In this document: positions 32,572-35,205 of the stretch, one piece after another
How the letters are laid out: every line of letters begins with the position of its first letter
Numbering within the stretch: the stretch's first letter is position 1
Assembly (NCBI GenBank): GCA_900754285.1
Contig: CAAECB010000090.1
Location: forward strand, 1 to 35,205
DNA length: 35,205 bases
Direction of reading: 5' to 3'
Source: Clostridia bacterium
GTDB lineage: Bacteria > Bacillota > Clostridia > TANB77 > CAG-508
Translations under genes and position numbers: made by a program
Notes under the pieces: generated by a model
What the model was told of the DNA's origin: nothing
The model's input: the letters and a program-made list of their open reading frames with translations, nothing else
Database searches by the model: none

Positions 32572-33843
32572 TTAGCTCCTAAGCAGATCCACCCAACTAT
32601 AAACAACACGTTTAGACATAGTAAAGAGATTTAGTTTAGGAACATCACTTTTAGCCACCAAATTAACAGAAGCAATAACAGAACCATCCAGAGAAAAAGT
32701 AGCCTCACCTAATTTTTGACCAGCTGAAATCGGAGCAGAAATATTATCACAAAGATTTATTGATTGAGTAACTTGACTAGATTTATTTTTTTCAATTATA
32801 GCACCACTACTATTTTCTAAAACAACATCAACTTGAGACTTAACACCTTTAAAAACAGTAATAGTTTTTATTGAATCACCTTTATTTCCAAAGCTTTTAA
32901 AAGCAAATTTTCCGAAGCCATAATCAAGAAGTTTTTGAGCTTCAGCAAATCGTACTTTTGTACTAGGAGCTTTCATAATAACTGCAATTAAGGAAAGGTC
33001 ATCACGAGTTGCACTTGCAGATAAATTATATAAAGCTAATGAAGTTGAACCTGTTTTTAAACCTGTAGCACCTTTATAATTTTTTATTAATTTATTTGTA
33101 TTAGAAAGTTGAGACTTTCCATTACGTAAAGAATCCATCCATATAGTAGTATATTTTGTAACTTCAGGATATTTATTTAATAATTCTCTAGACATAACAG
33201 AAATATCATAACTAGATGTAACATGCCCATCTTCATCTAGACCATGACAATTTTTAAAGCAAGTGTCATTCATACCAAGTTCTTTAGCCTTATCATTCAT
33301 CATTTGAACAAAAGCTTCTTCAGAACCAGCAATAAATTCACTCATAGCAACCACACAATCATTGGCAGAATTTACGCAAATAGCTTTAAGCATATCATCA
33401 ACAGACAAAGTTTCTCTAGGGTCAAGCCAGATTTGAGAACCACCCATAGACGCAGCATTTTCAGAACACGGAACAGAATCTGTTAAAGAAATTTTTTGAT
33501 TTGAAATAGCTTCCATAATAAGGAGAATGCTCATAACCTTAGTAACTGATGCAGGTCGCAACTGTTCATGAATATTGTGACTATATAAAATTTGACCTGT
33601 TTTTTGTTCAATCAAAATAGCACTGCCACATTCTAGGTTAAGTGAATTATTTTCATTGGTTACGTTAGTATTATTTTCTGCATTTGGGCTTTCAGAATTA
33701 GCATCTGAATTTACTAAAATGGAATCATCTGTAGATGTTGACCATATATAGCTACTATCATCTATTGCAAAACAAGGATATGAAATAGAAAATATTAATA
33801 AAAATGTGATTAAAAAACTTGTAAAAATTTTAGAAAAGTGCAT
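32572..33843 (-). CDS. dacF: D-alanyl-D-alanine carboxypeptidase (DacF/PBP5 type)
   Basis: Removes the terminal D-Ala from peptidoglycan stem peptides. The 423-residue product has a signal peptide (hydrophobic 8-22, likely cleaved after SYPCFA), a low-complexity Ser/Asn region (about 35-68), then the penicillin-binding S11 domain: SVTK (99-102), SAN (159-161) and KTG (263-265). A C-terminal beta domain and an end helix (KLNLFTMSKRVVYSWVDLLRS-like, here split as KLNLFTMS and KRVVYSWVDLLRS) suit membrane-surface attachment. On the minus strand GGAGGG precedes ATG 33843. The subfamily name is my best guess. Confidence 0.92.
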   Translation of the reverse strand: MHFSKIFTSFLITFLLIFSISYPCFAIDDSSYIWSTSTDDSILVNSDANSESPNAENNTNVTNENNSLNLECGSAILIEQKTGQILYSHNIHEQLRPASVTKVMSILLIMEAISNQKISLTDSVPCSENAASMGGSQIWLDPRETLSVDDMLKAICVNSANDCVVAMSEFIAGSEEAFVQMMNDKAKELGMNDTCFKNCHGLDEDGHVTSSYDISVMSRELLNKYPEVTKYTTIWMDSLRNGKSQLSNTNKLIKNYKGATGLKTGSTSLALYNLSASATRDDLSLIAVIMKAPSTKVRFAEAQKLLDYGFGKFAFKSFGNKGDSIKTITVFKGVKSQVDVVLENSSGAIIEKNKSSQVTQSINLCDNISAPISAGQKLGEATFSLDGSVIASVNLVAKSDVPKLNLFTMSKRVVYSWVDLLRS

Positions 33844-33895
33844 AACAATCCCTCCATATATAATAAAATATATTCAATAATTTGGAGTTTATGCT

Positions 33896-33926
33896 GATGT
33901 TTTTGGGGTCGGAGTCAAAAAGTATT
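33896..33926 (+). repeat. Dispersed palindromic repeat, copy 7
   Basis: GATGTTTTT, core GGGGTCGGAGTC, then AAAAAGTATT, in the gap upstream of dacF. The right arm is partly decayed. Confidence 0.8.
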
Positions 33927-34007
33927 AAGACTTTTGCAAAAATGGGATTTTATTATTGAAAACCTTTACAAAAATGTGAAACAATTGTATGATTATAAGT
34001 AAATGAA

Positions 34008-34038
34008 GGTGTTTTTGGGGCCGGACTCAAAAAACACC
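34008..34038 (+). repeat. Dispersed palindromic repeat, copy 8
   Basis: GGTGTTTTT, core GGGGCCGGACTC, then AAAAAACACC: nearly perfect arms, ending 21 bases before the next start codon, so it is probably part of that gene's leader RNA and next to its ribosome site AAAGAAGGAG. Confidence 0.85.
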
Positions 34039-34059
34039 TAAAGAAAGAAGGAGATAATT

Positions 34060-34794
34060 ATGCCATCATGGGCGATACACTTGGAAGTAACAACTAAAAT
34101 AAATGAAAAAATAAAATTGGAAGATAAAGAAAAAAATATATTTTTATTAGGAAATATATTGCCAGATATATTAAATGGACATGTAATAAAAAACATATCA
34201 CATATAGTACCACATAAAGAAGCACATATGGAAAAACCAGTGCAAATAGGAGACCATATAGAATATAGATATGATTTAGATGGATTTTTTGAAAGATATA
34301 AAGAAAAATTTGATAATCCTTTTATGTTAGGATATTATACACATCTATTAACAGATTTTTACTGGAATGATCTTACATATGGTCAATTGGGAATATTTGA
34401 TGAGAGTAAAAAGCTTATAGGAATAAGATTAAATGATGGAAAAGAGTTTAGGGGTTCTAAAGAAGATATTAGAAAAATGAAAACGAATGATTTCAAATTA
34501 TTTTCTAGATATATTTATAAGAATAAGTTGGCTCAAATTCCATATTATGATGAGAAGATGTTAGATTATGCTAAAGATTTGGATTGGCTTGATTTACAAA
34601 AATCGGATATTTTAGAGGCTACAAAGTATTTGGATGATATGGCTAATTTTAAGATAGAACTTGATTTGAATTCACCATATTATAGTATTTTTTCTAATGA
34701 TTTGATGGAGAGGCATGTTGAAAAATGTGTTGAGTTTGTTGAAAAGAAGTTGTTATGTTTTTGGGGACGGAGGAAAAAAACACTACTTCCATAA
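34060..34794 (+). CDS. Zinc-dependent phospholipase C-like protein with repeat-derived C-terminus
   Basis: The 244-residue product begins MPSWAIHLEVTTKI and keeps FLLGNILPDI and GYYTHLLTDFYWND, the His/Asp pattern of prokaryotic proteins in the zinc-dependent phospholipase C (S1/P1-like) superfamily. No signal peptide is present, so a cytoplasmic metal-dependent hydrolase is inferred and the substrate is unknown. The last 12 or so residues (LCFWGRRKKTLLP) are encoded by the left end of a repeat-bounded element, so the native end was probably replaced. Codon use changes from A-rich to T/G-rich in the second half. GAAGGAG precedes the ATG. Confidence 0.8.
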   Translation: MPSWAIHLEVTTKINEKIKLEDKEKNIFLLGNILPDILNGHVIKNISHIVPHKEAHMEKPVQIGDHIEYRYDLDGFFERYKEKFDNPFMLGYYTHLLTDFYWNDLTYGQLGIFDESKKLIGIRLNDGKEFRGSKEDIRKMKTNDFKLFSRYIYKNKLAQIPYYDEKMLDYAKDLDWLDLQKSDILEATKYLDDMANFKIELDLNSPYYSIFSNDLMERHVEKCVEFVEKKLLCFWGRRKKTLLP

Positions 34795-35048
34795 AATAAA
34801 TAAAAAATAATAAGTGTTATATGTAAAAATAATTTTTGAATGTGATTGGAGCAATCTTAGAATTTCTTAAATAAAATAATGGAAGAGCTTCACGTCGAGT
34901 GAAGCGAGGACTAAGCTGAAGGATTACATTATTTTAGAAATTTTTAGGTTGTGTATTGAACCGAAAAAATTATTAAAACATATAACACTTATTATTTATA
35001 TAATTTGAAAAGATACCTAGTGTTTTTTTCCTCCGTCCCCAAAAACAT
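34755..35048. mobile_element. MITE-like element bounded by inverted dispersed repeats (copies 9 and 10)
   Basis: Perfect 30-bp inverted ends (34755-34784 and 35019-35048) are copies of the dispersed repeat with the core GGGGACGGAGG. A second perfect 20-bp inverted pair lies inside (34805-34824 and 34978-34997). Further imperfect pairing leads to a central GC-richer hairpin CTTCAC-GTCGA-GTGAAG (about 34888-34904). The element encodes no protein of its own. As RNA it would fold as one long hairpin of nearly 300 nt. I see no clear target-site duplication. Confidence 0.7.
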
Positions 35049-35098
35049 TAAGCCAATATAAATTAAAGCAAACAAAAATATTTTAGTAATGTAGTTTA

Positions 35099-35205
35099 GC
35101 CAAATTAAGTTAAAAGAAATAGGTAAAATACGGCTAATAAAGAAAGAGAGAAAAGCCACAAAAGCAGGTTTAATGCAACAATTAAAAAAATCAAAAGAAA
35201 AATTA
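35099..35205 (+). other. Window end: possible 5' end of a gene
   Basis: An open frame without stops runs off the window and reads like protein (IGKIRLIKKERKATKAGL, then MQQLKKSKEKL). The first ATG is 35173; AGCAGG lies only four bases before it, so the start is uncertain. Too short to identify. Confidence 0.2.

Noticed and set aside
34888..34925. Hammerhead ribozyme in the core of the hairpin element
   Set aside because: CTGAAGGA resembles CTGANGA only loosely, and the required GAAA and cleavage-site arrangement are missing.
9421..35048. CRISPR array
   Set aside because: The repeats are scattered over 25 kb in both orientations without regular spacers, and no cas genes are present.

Overview
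The window is chromosomal DNA of a very AT-rich, low-GC Gram-positive bacterium of the Clostridia/Bacillota type. The evidence is the gene content (PolC-type polymerase, RqcH, YlxM-Ffh, D,D-carboxypeptidase, PyrH-Frr-UppS-CdsA-RseP-PolC order), strong AGGAGG ribosome sites, near-perfect sigma-A promoters with 17-bp spacers, and AGA as the dominant Arg codon. TGA is read as stop (polC), so the code is standard. An uncultured gut clostridium is my best guess; this is inference.

Layout. 1-263: end of an rRNA operon (5S rRNA, tRNA-Asn, terminator). 339-3145: a Fic-fold protein lacking the catalytic histidine, metG and a TetR-type regulator, closely spaced. 3258-5033: oleate hydratase with its own promoter. 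5277-8703: an accessory cluster of a ribbon-helix-helix regulator with a palindromic operator inside its promoter, an SPFH protein with C-terminal zinc ribbons, a small membrane protein, and a zinc-ribbon membrane protein with a duplicated domain. 8887-13635: S66 LD-carboxypeptidase, recN, enolase and a small membrane protein. 13728-15593 (minus): rqcH. 15842-16726: a lone gene with atypical codons. 17104-26873: pyrH, frr, a prenyl synthase, uppS, cdsA, a short rseP without a PDZ domain, and polC with two OB domains. 27022-27990 (minus): a small unknown gene and a frameshifted M23 peptidase. 28257-32465: the ylxM-ffh-rpsP-khpA-rimM-trmD-rplS operon. 32572-33843 (minus): a D,D-carboxypeptidase. 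34060-34794: a zinc-dependent phospholipase C-like protein.

The most distinctive feature is a dispersed palindromic repeat of about 30 bp (TGTTTTT, then a GGGGACGG-type core, then AAAAACA). I found ten copies. Two form an in-frame 14-residue tandem repeat inside the LD-carboxypeptidase. One starts on the polC stop codon. One pair forms a long hairpin after rplS. A perfect 30-bp inverted pair bounds a 294-bp MITE-like element that supplies the C-terminus of the last gene. They resemble REP elements mobilised by Y1 (RAYT) transposases, but no transposase is present here.

Other points for a second look are two genes whose good Shine-Dalgarno is followed by AUA rather than AUG, the M23 frameshift at CCU-CGG-C, the tandem OB folds in PolC, the missing PDZ domain in RseP, and the RHH-SPFH-zinc-ribbon cluster, which is the best candidate here for an uncharacterised system.
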